Assembly: GCF_007990635.1 (NCBI RefSeq)
Contig: NZ_AP019846.1
Location: 930,001-994,000, forward strand
Source: Leptotrichia hongkongensis
GTDB lineage: Bacteria > Fusobacteriota > Fusobacteriia > Fusobacteriales > Leptotrichiaceae
Direction of reading: 5' to 3'
Length of the DNA stretch: 64,000 nucleotides
The stretch's first letter is position 1. Each line of letters opens with the position of its first letter. Made by a program: the position numbers and the translations under genes. The notes below the pieces were generated by a model. It ran no database searches and was not told the DNA's origin. It saw only the letters and a program-made list of their open reading frames with translations. Below are positions 36,866 to 44,968 of this stretch, in pieces.

Positions 36866-37533
36866 TTCAGAACCTCCCTCACATAATCGGCATAACTTTT
36901 GTTTGATTTTTCATAATCCTTCTGATTAACATTGAAAATATCTGTAATTTTACCTTTTTCAATAACAGCTACCCTGCTGCATAGCCTTTTTACAACTTCC
37001 AGTTCGTGAGTAACAACTAAAATGGTCGTTCCATACTTTTTATTTATTTCCTCAAATAAGTCAAGTATTTCATCTTTTACAGATTTATCCAAAGAAGCTG
37101 TAACTTCATCGCAAAGCAGTAATTGCGGATTTATCACTAACGCACGGGCAATAGCTACTCTCTGCCTTTCGCCGCCGCTAAGGGAAGCAATAAATGATTT
37201 TTTCTTATCAGACAGCCCGACAAATTTTAAAACTTCCTCAACTTTTTCAGCTGAAAACCTTTTCTTTAAAATCAACGGAAGAGCAATATTATCAAAGACA
37301 TTTTTGTTATACAAAAGATTAAATTCCTGAAAAATATAAGCAATTTCAGTATTCTTTGCAATATTAATTTCTCCTTTATCAGCCTTCAAAAGCCCTTGAA
37401 CAATCCTCAAAATCGTTGATTTTCCACTTCCTGACTGCCCGATTAATCCAAAGATTTCCCCTTTGTTAATCTTCAAATTTATTTTCAAATCAAAATTAGT
37501 ATAATTTTTTTCAATATCTCTAAGTTCTACCAT
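36862..37533 (-). CDS. metN: ABC transporter ATPase (MetN-like, short form)
   Basis: The 223-residue ATPase powers the MetIQ importer. It has Walker A GQSGSGKST (32-40), the Q loop IFQEFNLL, signature LSGGERQRVAIARAL, Walker B LLLCDEVTASLD and the switch histidine in VVTHELEV. MetN proteins usually have about 340 residues, including a C-terminal NIL (ACT-like) domain that senses methionine and stops transport. That domain is missing here, so trans-inhibition is not expected. TTGGAGGTGA lies before the ATG, and an extended -10 TGATATAAT lies near 37590-37582 on the minus strand. Confidence 0.87.
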   Translation of the reverse strand: MVELRDIEKNYTNFDLKINLKINKGEIFGLIGQSGSGKSTILRIVQGLLKADKGEINIAKNTEIAYIFQEFNLLYNKNVFDNIALPLILKKRFSAEKVEEVLKFVGLSDKKKSFIASLSGGERQRVAIARALVINPQLLLCDEVTASLDKSVKDEILDLFEEINKKYGTTILVVTHELEVVKRLCSRVAVIEKGKITDIFNVNQKDYEKSNKSYADYVREVLK

Positions 37534-37736
37534 CTCACCTCCAATTATTTTTGTATTTAATTTTAAAATGTAATAACTTCAAAATTATATCATATTTTTT
37601 AAAATAAGGGAATATTGTTTGGAAAAAAGTGAATTCTGCTTTGAGGAACAGAAATAATTAAAATTAATTGGTTTTTTTCGATATTTTCAGCGTTTTCTAT
37701 TTTTTAGGGGAACAAAAATTAAAAACAAATATTTCC

Positions 37737-37765
37737 TTGAATTTATATTTGAGATTAGATATAAT
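37737..37765 (+). promoter_or_regulatory. Promoter of the WYL-effector-ATPase cassette
   Basis: TTGAAT at 37737-37742, 17 bases, then TATAAT at 37760-37765, about 95 bases before the first ATG. The rest of the 327-base gap (37534-37860) shows no other structure. Confidence 0.7.
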
Positions 37766-37860
37766 TTGTATAGAAATAAAAAAATTAAAATTAAATTTTG
37801 GGGAAATAACTTAAAATTAGATTTGGAAGTTTAAAAAAGTATTGTTTTAGGAGATTGGCT

Positions 37861-38709
37861 ATGAAGAAGGTTAGAGTTACAATTTCGGATTTTATGAATG
37901 AAATTATAAAAAGTGATTCGGAGTATTTTAAAATACCTGTGGGGAGGATAGGGAACATAATTTTTAAATATTATATGGACAAAAATTTAAATAAAGTGGA
38001 ATTGGGAAACTTTTCAGGAGAAGTGCTGCAGTTTAACTTGAATAAAAATAATGATGAAATTTTTATGGATACTTTTGTTAGAAGCAGAGTTGAAACTGAG
38101 GCTGAATATTGGAGAAATATAATTTTTACGTATATTAATAATTTACGATATAGACGTGAAGAAATATTATTTGAAAAGATTTTTAGAAAAATTAAGGAAG
38201 GAATACAGGGTAAGAGAAAGATAAAAATAAAATATCACAAATATATAAGGTTAGTAAATCCGTATTTTGTAAAAGTGGCAGATGATGAAAACAGATCTTA
38301 TTTGTTCTGCTACTGTGAAAAGAATAATGATTATAGGAATTACAGAGTTTCTGAAATAGAAGAAGTGTGGTTTACAAATGAAAATATTGACATAAAAGAT
38401 AAAAAATATATTGATGACGTGTATAAAAATTTTGATCCGTTTCTATCGTATAAGAACACAGTTAAAGTTGAATTTACAGAAAAAGGAGTGGAATTATATG
38501 AAAAAGTTTTGACAAACAGACCTAGACTTTTAAATAAGAAGGATGAGATTTATATCTTTGAATGTGATAACAAACTTGCATTGGTATATTTTGCACAATT
38601 TTTTTCAAATGTAAAAATTTTAGAACCAATTGAATTACAGGAAAAATTAAAAAATGAACTTAAAAGAACAATAGAAATATATGAAAATAAGGAGGAAGAA
38701 AATGTTTAG
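37861..38709 (+). CDS. WYL-domain regulatory protein
   Basis: The 282-residue protein is first in a three-gene cassette. The C-terminal half (about 115-280) is a WYL domain with LVNPYFVKVADDENRSYLFCYCEKNND and YRVSEIEEV, followed by the WCX-type end. WYL domains bind ligands, often nucleic acids, and control many phage-defence loci. The N-terminus (KKVRVTISDFMNEIIK, PVGRIGNIIFKYYM) looks like a ribbon-helix-helix DNA-binding unit, not the usual winged helix. ATG 37861 is chosen over 37855 because AGGAG is at proper distance. It overlaps the next gene by eight bases. Confidence 0.8.
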   Translation: MKKVRVTISDFMNEIIKSDSEYFKIPVGRIGNIIFKYYMDKNLNKVELGNFSGEVLQFNLNKNNDEIFMDTFVRSRVETEAEYWRNIIFTYINNLRYRREEILFEKIFRKIKEGIQGKRKIKIKYHKYIRLVNPYFVKVADDENRSYLFCYCEKNNDYRNYRVSEIEEVWFTNENIDIKDKKYIDDVYKNFDPFLSYKNTVKVEFTEKGVELYEKVLTNRPRLLNKKDEIYIFECDNKLALVYFAQFFSNVKILEPIELQEKLKNELKRTIEIYENKEEENV

Positions 38710-40450
38710 ATTAAGAGGGAGCAGAAGGAGAAAAACAGAGGAAATTATCAAAAAATTTTTAAAAAGTTATGCTCAAAATGAAAAAAGTGAAAATAAAAAG
38801 GATTTGAGAAGCTGGTTAATTTTTGAATTGCAAAATGAACTTGCTGATAAAAATATACAGAAAATAGAAAAAATGGCTGATGAACTTATGGCGGGAGTTG
38901 AAATTTATTTTGACAAGAAAAAGGAAGTGGAAAAATATCAAAAAGTTGGGATAAGTAGCAGTGATTATGTGGGAGATGTGATACTGGATAAAATTTCGGA
39001 AGATGTAATAAATGCGGAAGTTGTGGATAGACGGCAAATTATCAAGAATATGAAGGAAAGCAGTGAAATTTTAGCAAATTACAATGAGGCAATGATATAT
39101 GAAGCGGCTGCAATAAATGATTCACAAGTAGTGGCAAGCACATTAAGTGCAGCTAAAGCAAATGTTTATGTTGATAATGTAAATTTAGCTATAGGCAAGT
39201 CAAATGAGGAAATTTTGTCAGCACTTACAACTAAAGCTGGAGAAATAAGCCAAAATCCTAATTTAGATGGATTTATATTTGAAGAACATCACGCTGGAAC
39301 GTTCAATATAGATGCGGCAGTTAAAGAAAAAAACTACTATGCAAAGGCACTAAAGCCAGAAATAGGCGAGACTTATGGAAAAAATTCGGTTGATATGACA
39401 ATAGAAGATTCTGGCAAGATTGTAAGAAAATATCAGGCAAAAGCCTATAAAAATGCCAATGAAACTGCAAAATCATTTTATGACAGACAGCAAGGCTACA
39501 AATATAAATTTCAGTCAAAATTAGTTCCGTCAGATCAGACTGGAGATATTCCAAATGCAGTAGATAAGATGAAATTTGGAGAAGTGGAAAGTAAAAATAT
39601 AAGCAAGGAAGAAATAAAAAATATTCAGGAAAAATACCAGTCTGGCGACAAAGAAGCAGTAAAATTCAGTTTTGAAAAAGATGTGGACGCTCTTGCAATA
39701 AGCAAACAACTAGGAAAACAGGCTGTAATCAATGGAACTATAGGAATTGGTATCGGAATGGCAATGGATGTTGGAGTGAAAATCGTTTCTGGTGAAAAAG
39801 TGGAAGTTGCTGAAGTAATTGAGGCTGGAGTGAAGACTGGAACTTCAATGGGACTTTCAACAGCAGTTGCAGGTGGAATAAGGGTTGCAGTTGAAAAGAA
39901 TGTTGTGCCAAAAGTCTTTGCTGGAGTTTTAGCAAATAATAATGCAGTTGGAGCAGTTGCGGCATCTTCAATGGATATTATAGGAACGGCATTTAAACTA
40001 GGTTCGGATGAAATAAGTCTAGGAGAAGCTACAAAAAGGGTAGGAACATCAGTGGGTTCTGCTTATGGAGCGATAGTTGCTTCAAATGCTGGCTTTATAG
40101 GTGGAATGGCAGTGGCTGGAGCAATTGGGCTGGGAGCATTGGGAGTTGCAGGAGCAGTTGTTGGTGGAGCAGTGGCACTTGCGGCAGGAGCAGTATGTGG
40201 AATAGTGGGAAGTAAAGTTGGCGGAGCGATAGCCAAAGGAGTGGGAACTATTGCAAAACCTGTAATTGATGGATCAACTGAAATAGTAAAAAAAGGGACA
40301 GAGGCAGTAAAAAGCGTTGCAAAAGGAGCATGGGAAGGAGTGAAAGCAGTTGGGACAGCAGTAGTTTCAGGTGTAAAAGCGGTAGGAAGTGCCATAAGTT
40401 CAGCAGTTGGTGCAGTGGGAAGTTTTATTGGAGGATTATTTGGTTGGTAA
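38702..40450 (+). CDS. Unknown protein with glycine-zipper membrane tail; candidate effector
   Basis: A 582-residue protein I do not recognise by name. Residues 1-90 are charged and helical. The middle (about 185-300) contains FIFEEHHAGTFNIDAA, NSVDMTIEDSGKIVRKYQAKAY and QSKLVPSDQTGDIPNAVDK, which looks like a compact enzyme-like or binding domain. From about 335 on, the protein is very rich in glycine and alanine (VAGAIGLGALGVAGAVVGGAV), with repeated glycine-zipper helices and an amphipathic end (GAWEGVKAVGTAVVSGVKAVG). That tail suggests membrane insertion or pore formation. The ATG overlaps the WYL gene end, with AAGGAGG just upstream, so both are made together. Confidence 0.65.
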   Translation: MFRLRGSRRRKTEEIIKKFLKSYAQNEKSENKKDLRSWLIFELQNELADKNIQKIEKMADELMAGVEIYFDKKKEVEKYQKVGISSSDYVGDVILDKISEDVINAEVVDRRQIIKNMKESSEILANYNEAMIYEAAAINDSQVVASTLSAAKANVYVDNVNLAIGKSNEEILSALTTKAGEISQNPNLDGFIFEEHHAGTFNIDAAVKEKNYYAKALKPEIGETYGKNSVDMTIEDSGKIVRKYQAKAYKNANETAKSFYDRQQGYKYKFQSKLVPSDQTGDIPNAVDKMKFGEVESKNISKEEIKNIQEKYQSGDKEAVKFSFEKDVDALAISKQLGKQAVINGTIGIGIGMAMDVGVKIVSGEKVEVAEVIEAGVKTGTSMGLSTAVAGGIRVAVEKNVVPKVFAGVLANNNAVGAVAASSMDIIGTAFKLGSDEISLGEATKRVGTSVGSAYGAIVASNAGFIGGMAVAGAIGLGALGVAGAVVGGAVALAAGAVCGIVGSKVGGAIAKGVGTIAKPVIDGSTEIVKKGTEAVKSVAKGAWEGVKAVGTAVVSGVKAVGSAISSAVGAVGSFIGGLFGW

Positions 40451-40598
40451 AAATAATAATATCATTTTAAAATTGAAGTTAAAAAATTATAATTATACTT
40501 TGTAATGATAGGTTTATTTAGTTTTTATCAGTTTAATTTTAGATGAATTCGAGTGTTTTTATAAAAAATTTAAAAATAAATAAAAATTAGGAGGAAAA

Positions 40599-42905
40599 AT
40601 GGAAACAAATTTATCAAAGTATTTAAGGGCAAGAAGACCTATAATTTGGGTACACAGTGGAGATTACAAGGAAGTTGACACAATTGTAACAGAAGCAACT
40701 AAAGAATATGAAAATAAGGCAATTTTTGAATATAGAGCCTTTGGAGCTGTGAATTTTGAAACGAAGATTAAAAGTGATGAGATTATGGATTTGTACAGTT
40801 TTTTAAATATTTTATTTTCTGAAGGTGTGAAAACTAATGTGTTTTTGATAATTAAGAATGCAGAAGAAGAAATGAAAGACGCAAAGAATATTGCACTTAT
40901 AAAGAAAATAGCAGAAACTAGATATTCAAATTCAGATTATAATTTTACAGTAATTGTAGTAACAGAAGCAGAAACAGTACCGAAGGATTTGGAAAAATTT
41001 ACTTCGATACTCGACATTCCAAACATGACAAAAGACGAGATTGAAAAATACATTTGGAACTTTGCTAAAGAAAATAATGTGAATGTGGATAAAAATGATG
41101 TTGGGGAAGTTGCAATTTCGTTAAAAGGGTTGACAAAACTGGAAATAGATCACGTTCTGAATATGATAATTGAATCTAAAAATAATATTTCAATTTCGGG
41201 AAGAGATATAATAATTCGTGAGAAAGGACAAATAATTAAAAAGTCTTCAATTTTGGAAATTATTGATTTTAAGGAAAAAATAGAAGAAATTGGTGGGCTT
41301 GAAGGACTGAAAGAATGGTTAAGTTCTAAGGCACAAGTATTTAGAAGGCTGGATGAAGCCAAAAAATTTGGAGTGGATACGCCAAAAGGGGTACTGCTTG
41401 TGGGAATGCCAGGCTGTGGTAAAAGTTTGGCAGCAAAAGCAAGTGCAAGATTGTTTAACGTTCCGTTATTAAGGCTGGATATAGGAAGACTTTTGGGAAA
41501 ATACGTTGGAGAATCAGAACATAATATGAGAGTGGCACTAAAAACAGCAGAATCAATAAGTCCGTGCATTTTATGGATAGATGAGATAGAAAAAGCATTT
41601 GCAGGAATAGATCAAAACGGTGGAGCGAGCGACATAACAAAACGTCTATTTGGACAATTTTTGACTTGGTTACAGGAAAAGGAAAACACAGTATTCGTAG
41701 TAGCAACAGCCAACGATATAACAGCCTTTCCGCCAGAATTTTTAAGAAAAGGGCGATTTGATGAAGTATTTTTCATAGATTTCCCGAACGAGGAAGAAAG
41801 AGAAAGAATATTTGAAATTCACCTTGAAAAAAGAGGAAAAATGTCAGATGATATAAATTTAAAGGAACTGGCAGAAGAAACAGAAGGCTACTGCGGTGCT
41901 GATATAGAAGAAATCGTCAAAAACGCAGTTGAAAACAAATTTATACTAGAAACTGAAAATGAAGAAGAAAAGAAAATTACAACAAATAATTTATTAGAAG
42001 CAACTAAAAGTATAGATTCTTTATCGAATATTTTATCAGATAAAATAGATATTTTGAAAAAAAGCTATAAAAAATTCAAAATAAAATCAGCTTCTCAAAA
42101 AATAAAAAAAGGTAAAAGAATAGCTGGAAGACCGACATTCAAAGATATGGTTATAGTAAATGGAGGAAAATACACACCATCATTCTTTAACGAAGAAAGA
42201 GAAGTTTGCAATTTAGAAGTTTGTAAATATCAGACAACACAAGATATGTGGATGGAAGTAATGGAGAATAATCCATCAGAATTTAAAGGTGGAAGACGTC
42301 CAGTTGAAAAAGTATCTTGGCTTGAAGCTTTGATATACTGTAATAACTTAAGTGAAAAATATGGATTGAAACCAGTTTATGATTTTAGTACTTTCAATGA
42401 AAATCAGAGTATAAAGATAAATCAACTCGGAGGAAAATCAGTGTATCCGAATATAGCAGATTTTAAAAAAACAGAAGGATTTAGATTGCCAACAGAAGTT
42501 GAATGGGAATGGTTTGCAAGAGGTGGAGAAGTTGCGATACAAGATGGGACATTTAATTATGATTATTCGGGTAGTAATAATTTAGATGAAGTTGCTTGGC
42601 ATCATGAAAATTCAGGAGAGCAAACTCATGATGTAGGAACAAAGAAGCCAAATCAATTGGGACTTTATGACTGTAGTGGAAACGTATGGGAATGGTGCTA
42701 TGATACAAATAGTGATGGATATATATCTGAAAATACTCCATATATATATGATGAAACAGAAACTGAAAGAAGAATAAGAGGAGGTTCGTGCCGATATGTT
42801 CATTACACTCCTGAAGAGAATAAATTGTTTTATCGAGATGACAATGGTTACATTAATTTTACAATTAATTATAGTTGTGGTTTTCGTATAGTTAGAACAA
42901 TTTAA
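40599..42905 (+). CDS. AAA+ ATPase (Ycf46-like) fused to an FGE/sulfatase-modifying-factor domain
   Basis: The 768-residue protein has three parts. Residues 1-225 resemble the N-terminal half of Ycf46-type ATPases (ARRPIIWVHSGDYKEVDTIV; a degenerate P-loop domain). Residues 226-480 are an active AAA+ domain with Walker A GMPGCGKS (269-276), Walker B CILWIDEIEKAF, sensor ATANDITAFP and arginines in FLRKGRFDE. Residues 512-768 are a formylglycine-generating-enzyme fold (FRLPTEVEWEWFARGG, GLYDCSGNVWEWCYD, RRIRGGSC, CGFRIVR). AGGAGG precedes the ATG. The fusion suggests an ATPase that senses a ligand or protein through the FGE-like domain. It is third in the WYL cassette, after a 148-base gap. 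Confidence 0.83.
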   Translation: METNLSKYLRARRPIIWVHSGDYKEVDTIVTEATKEYENKAIFEYRAFGAVNFETKIKSDEIMDLYSFLNILFSEGVKTNVFLIIKNAEEEMKDAKNIALIKKIAETRYSNSDYNFTVIVVTEAETVPKDLEKFTSILDIPNMTKDEIEKYIWNFAKENNVNVDKNDVGEVAISLKGLTKLEIDHVLNMIIESKNNISISGRDIIIREKGQIIKKSSILEIIDFKEKIEEIGGLEGLKEWLSSKAQVFRRLDEAKKFGVDTPKGVLLVGMPGCGKSLAAKASARLFNVPLLRLDIGRLLGKYVGESEHNMRVALKTAESISPCILWIDEIEKAFAGIDQNGGASDITKRLFGQFLTWLQEKENTVFVVATANDITAFPPEFLRKGRFDEVFFIDFPNEEERERIFEIHLEKRGKMSDDINLKELAEETEGYCGADIEEIVKNAVENKFILETENEEEKKITTNNLLEATKSIDSLSNILSDKIDILKKSYKKFKIKSASQKIKKGKRIAGRPTFKDMVIVNGGKYTPSFFNEEREVCNLEVCKYQTTQDMWMEVMENNPSEFKGGRRPVEKVSWLEALIYCNNLSEKYGLKPVYDFSTFNENQSIKINQLGGKSVYPNIADFKKTEGFRLPTEVEWEWFARGGEVAIQDGTFNYDYSGSNNLDEVAWHHENSGEQTHDVGTKKPNQLGLYDCSGNVWEWCYDTNSDGYISENTPYIYDETETERRIRGGSCRYVHYTPEENKLFYRDDNGYINFTINYSCGFRIVRTI

Positions 42906-42942
42906 TTTTTATAATTTTTACTTTTAAATAGGGGGTTCTTTT

Positions 42943-43038
42943 GAATACATAGCATATCAGAAGGCACACCCGGAGAACTGAAACATCTTAGTACCCGGAG
43001 GAAGAGAAAGAAAATTCGATTCCCTTAGTAGCGGCGAG
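42943..43038 (+). pseudogene. 23S rRNA gene fragment
   Basis: About 96 bases read GAATACATAG...CACCCGGAGAACTGAAACATC...AGTACCCGGAGGAAGAG...GATTCCCTTAGTAGCGGCGAG. This is the conserved block in the first few hundred bases of bacterial 23S rRNA. The match stops sharply at GCGGCGAG, and the AT-rich sequence after it is not rRNA. No 16S, 5S or tRNA is nearby. It is a stray copy left by recombination or insertion, directly downstream of the ATPase-FGE gene. Confidence 0.88.
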
Positions 43039-43074
43039 GTTTTGAGATTTATTAAAAAAAGTTAAAAAATGTAA

Positions 43075-43103
43075 TTGACAAAATATTTGATATGTATTAT
43101 AAT
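43075..43103 (+). promoter_or_regulatory. Consensus promoter of the repeat RNA and toxin-like gene
   Basis: TTGACA (43075-43080), exactly 17 bases, TATAAT (43098-43103): a full-consensus sigma70-type promoter, the best in the window. Confidence 0.85.
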
Positions 43104-43112
43104 TTATTTACA

Positions 43113-43199
43113 TTAAAGCCTTATTTATTTAAGGAAAGAATGGTAATAAAAGATTAAGAGCCTTATTCGTTAAGGACTACCGAAGGTATATCCAAAAGA
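43113..43199 (+). ncRNA. Candidate type III antitoxin RNA: two tandem imperfect repeats
   Basis: Unit 1 (43113-43153) and unit 2 (43154-43199) align as TTAA(G)AGCCTTATT...TTAAGGA followed by a less similar half containing GGTA and ending AAAAGA. Each has a 5-bp hairpin CCTTA/TAAGG (43119-43134 and 43161-43175). They begin at the expected transcript start, and a terminator follows before the toxin-like gene. Repeat number and size fit type III antitoxins of the CptI or TenpI kind. Confidence 0.5.
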
Positions 43200-43215
43200 T
43201 ATACCTAATTTTTTT
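43185..43215 (+). terminator. Leaky terminator between repeat RNA and toxin-like gene
   Basis: GGTATATC (43185-43192) pairs perfectly with GATATACC (43198-43205) around CAAAA, followed by TAA and seven Ts. It lies inside the transcript between promoter and gene, where type III loci carry their terminator. Confidence 0.85.
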
Positions 43216-43232
43216 AAGAGGGGGAATATAAT

Positions 43233-43637
43233 ATGACAAAATGTGAGGTTTTTGGTGTTTACTTGATAGACTTTAAAATAAATGAGGGTGGAGAATTATC
43301 AAATAAGCATTATGGTTTAGTATTAACCAAAATGTCAAGTTCTGATAAAACATTTCTTGTTGCACCGATGACGAGTAAAAAAAGAAATAAAAGATATAGA
43401 GGAGGGATTACTGTTATTTGTGAAAAATATCAAAATAATCCAAGTGCTAAAAAAGCATTCATACAACTTAGGAAAATTCGAGAAGTAAGTATAAAAAGAT
43501 TACTAGGCAGTAAAAAATATAGTTTAGATGAAGAGGATGCTAATAGATTAAAAGTGGCTTTTCATAAATTTTTTAAACATTTAGAATTAGATATGGAAAA
43601 ATTAAAAAAGATAACCTCAGGGGCAAAGGAATTCTAA
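43233..43637 (+). CDS. PemK/MazF-fold toxin-like protein; candidate type III toxin
   Basis: The 134-residue protein has a small beta-barrel pattern of the PemK/MazF/ToxN kind: GVYLIDFKINEGGELSNKHYGLVLTK, then FLVAPMTSKKRNKRYRGG, then QLRKIREVSIKRLLG, the three blocks corresponding to the endoribonuclease core. The C-terminus is helical and lysine-rich. AGAGGGGG precedes the ATG. There is no antitoxin protein gene on either side. Instead a strong promoter, two RNA repeats and a terminator lie directly upstream, so type III pairing with RNA is likely. A lone type II toxin or phage-type PemK is the alternative. Confidence 0.72.
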   Translation: MTKCEVFGVYLIDFKINEGGELSNKHYGLVLTKMSSSDKTFLVAPMTSKKRNKRYRGGITVICEKYQNNPSAKKAFIQLRKIREVSIKRLLGSKKYSLDEEDANRLKVAFHKFFKHLELDMEKLKKITSGAKEF

Positions 43638-44057
43638 GATTTTAATCCTACTCCTATCCAGGAACCCAGCACTAATCCTTCACAAGTTATCTTGTTAAAC
43701 TAATTATATTATAATTTCATAAAATGTCAAGGACAAGAAATGGAAAAAATTTTCAAAATTTCCTTGCAAAATAAAAATAAATATGATAAACTATTTTAGT
43801 AATTAAATTAGAAGTAGAAACATTGTTTCTCACCTTTCCATCAAATACATTTAGATTTTGGATTGATTTTCCAAATAAAAATAGAATAATGAGTTCTATT
43901 TTTAAGATGAGTTGGGTATTAGTTATTTGATATTTTATAATGAAATAAGTATTTTTATTATACTGATTTTGTTATAGGATTTATTTATATGATAACTATT
44001 GAGCAAGGTTTCTTATATCTTGTTTTTTTATTGTAAAAAAACTAGGAGGTGTTTTTT
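43638..44057 (+). promoter_or_regulatory. Leader region of infC-rpmI-rplT with attenuator
   Basis: About 420 bases without a gene. A possible promoter is TTGCAA, 17 bases, TAAACT near 43763-43791. A terminator (CAAGGT/ATCTTG, 44004-44022, then seven Ts) stands just before the infC ribosome site. This matches the placement of L20-controlled leaders in low-GC bacteria; whether L20 binds here is inferred. Confidence 0.55.
44004..44029 (+). terminator. Attenuator terminator before infC
   Basis: CAAGGT pairs with ATCTTG (one G-T) around TTCTTAT, followed by seven Ts. The infC ribosome site AGGAGGTG begins 15 bases later. Confidence 0.7.
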
Positions 44058-44582
44058 ATAAGAGGAAATAACCGATCTGATGAGCCAAGAATGAACGAGC
44101 GAATTAGGGCAAGAGAAATTAGGGTTGTTGGTGATGATGGAGAACAGTTTGGAGTAATGTCAGCTAGAGATGCGTTAGCACTTGCGGCAGAAAAAGAATT
44201 GGACTTAGTTGAAATTTCACCAAATGCAACACCGCCTGTATGCAAAATCATGGACTATGGAAAATTCAAGTATGAGAAAACGAAGAAAGACAAGGAAAAT
44301 AAGAAAAAACAAAAAAATGTCGTTATTAAAGAGATTAGAATTAAACCTCATATTGACGAGCATGATAAAGAAACAAAAATTTCTCAAATTGAAAAATTTA
44401 TAGCCAAGGAGCATAAGGTAAAAGTCAGCCTAAGACTTACAGGTAGAGAAAGATTACATGCAGAATCTGCTATTAAAGTATTAGACGAGTTTGCAAGTCA
44501 TTTTGAAGAAACTGCAACAGTTGAGAAAAAATACGGAAAAGAACAGGTTCAAAAATTTATTTTATTATCGCCTAAAAAATAA
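44058..44582 (+). CDS. infC: Translation initiation factor IF-3, ATA start codon
   Basis: IF-3 keeps 30S subunits free and checks start codons. The 174-residue protein has [31 protein letters not shown] (N-domain), [15 protein letters not shown], a lysine-rich linker, and [14 protein letters not shown] (C-domain). No ATG, GTG or TTG fits: a GTG at 44049 lies inside the ribosome site AGGAGGTG. ATA 44058 is 8 bases from that site and gives the normal N-terminus. Rare start codons in infC are known to allow IF-3 to limit its own synthesis. Confidence 0.93.
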   Translation: MRGNNRSDEPRMNERIRAREIRVVGDDGEQFGVMSARDALALAAEKELDLVEISPNATPPVCKIMDYGKFKYEKTKKDKENKKKQKNVVIKEIRIKPHIDEHDKETKISQIEKFIAKEHKVKVSLRLTGRERLHAESAIKVLDEFASHFEETATVEKKYGKEQVQKFILLSPKK

Positions 44583-44626
44583 AGGCAAAATTTAAAAAAG
44601 TGAAAAGTGATTTAGGAGGAAAGAAA

Positions 44627-44833
44627 ATGCCAAAAATGAAAACACATAAAGGAACAAAAAAAAGAGTTAAAGTTACAGGAAGTGGAAAAATTTCTATAAG
44701 ACACTCAGGAAAGAGCCATATCTTGACTAAAAAGACTCATAAAAGAAAGAAACGTCTAGGACAAGACGCAATCGCTCCAAAAGGTGCTGAAAGAAAAATC
44801 AAAAAAGCATTGGCTGGACAAGAAGGAAGATAG
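44627..44833 (+). CDS. rpmI: Ribosomal protein bL35
   Basis: The 68-residue, very basic 50S protein starts [15 protein letters not shown], with [19 protein letters not shown] in the middle, as in other L35 proteins. AGGAGG lies before ATG 44627; an upstream in-frame GTG at 44600 is ahead of that site and is not used. It follows infC by 44 bases. A terminator-like hairpin lies after it, before rplT, which is unusual for this operon. Confidence 0.95.
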   Translation: MPKMKTHKGTKKRVKVTGSGKISIRHSGKSHILTKKTHKRKKRLGQDAIAPKGAERKIKKALAGQEGR

Positions 44834-44910
44834 TTTAAGTAATTACTTTAAAATTATTTTTAAAAAAGCAATTTAACAAATTTATTACTTTTATTTAAAA
44901 GTAAAGTTAA

Positions 44911-44946
44911 AAAAAGCAGTTTTAGAATAACAATTAACAGCTTTTT
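44911..44946 (+). terminator. Terminator-like hairpin between rpmI and rplT
   Basis: AAAAAGC-A-GTT pairs with AAC-A-GCTTTTT, followed by ATT. It may reduce read-through from infC-rpmI into rplT. Confidence 0.5.
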
Positions 44947-44968
44947 ATTAAAAAATCAAAATTAAAAA

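Noticed and set aside
37534-37620. SAM riboswitch ahead of the met transporter genes
   Set aside because: The upstream stretch is short and AT-rich and lacks S-box hallmarks.
39738-40395. Minus-strand frames opposite the glycine-zipper gene
   Set aside because: They are low-complexity shadows of the Gly/Ala-rich coding strand, without ribosome sites.
40599-42905. A diversity-generating retroelement
   Set aside because: Only the FGE-like target fold is present; there is no reverse transcriptase and no template repeat in the window.
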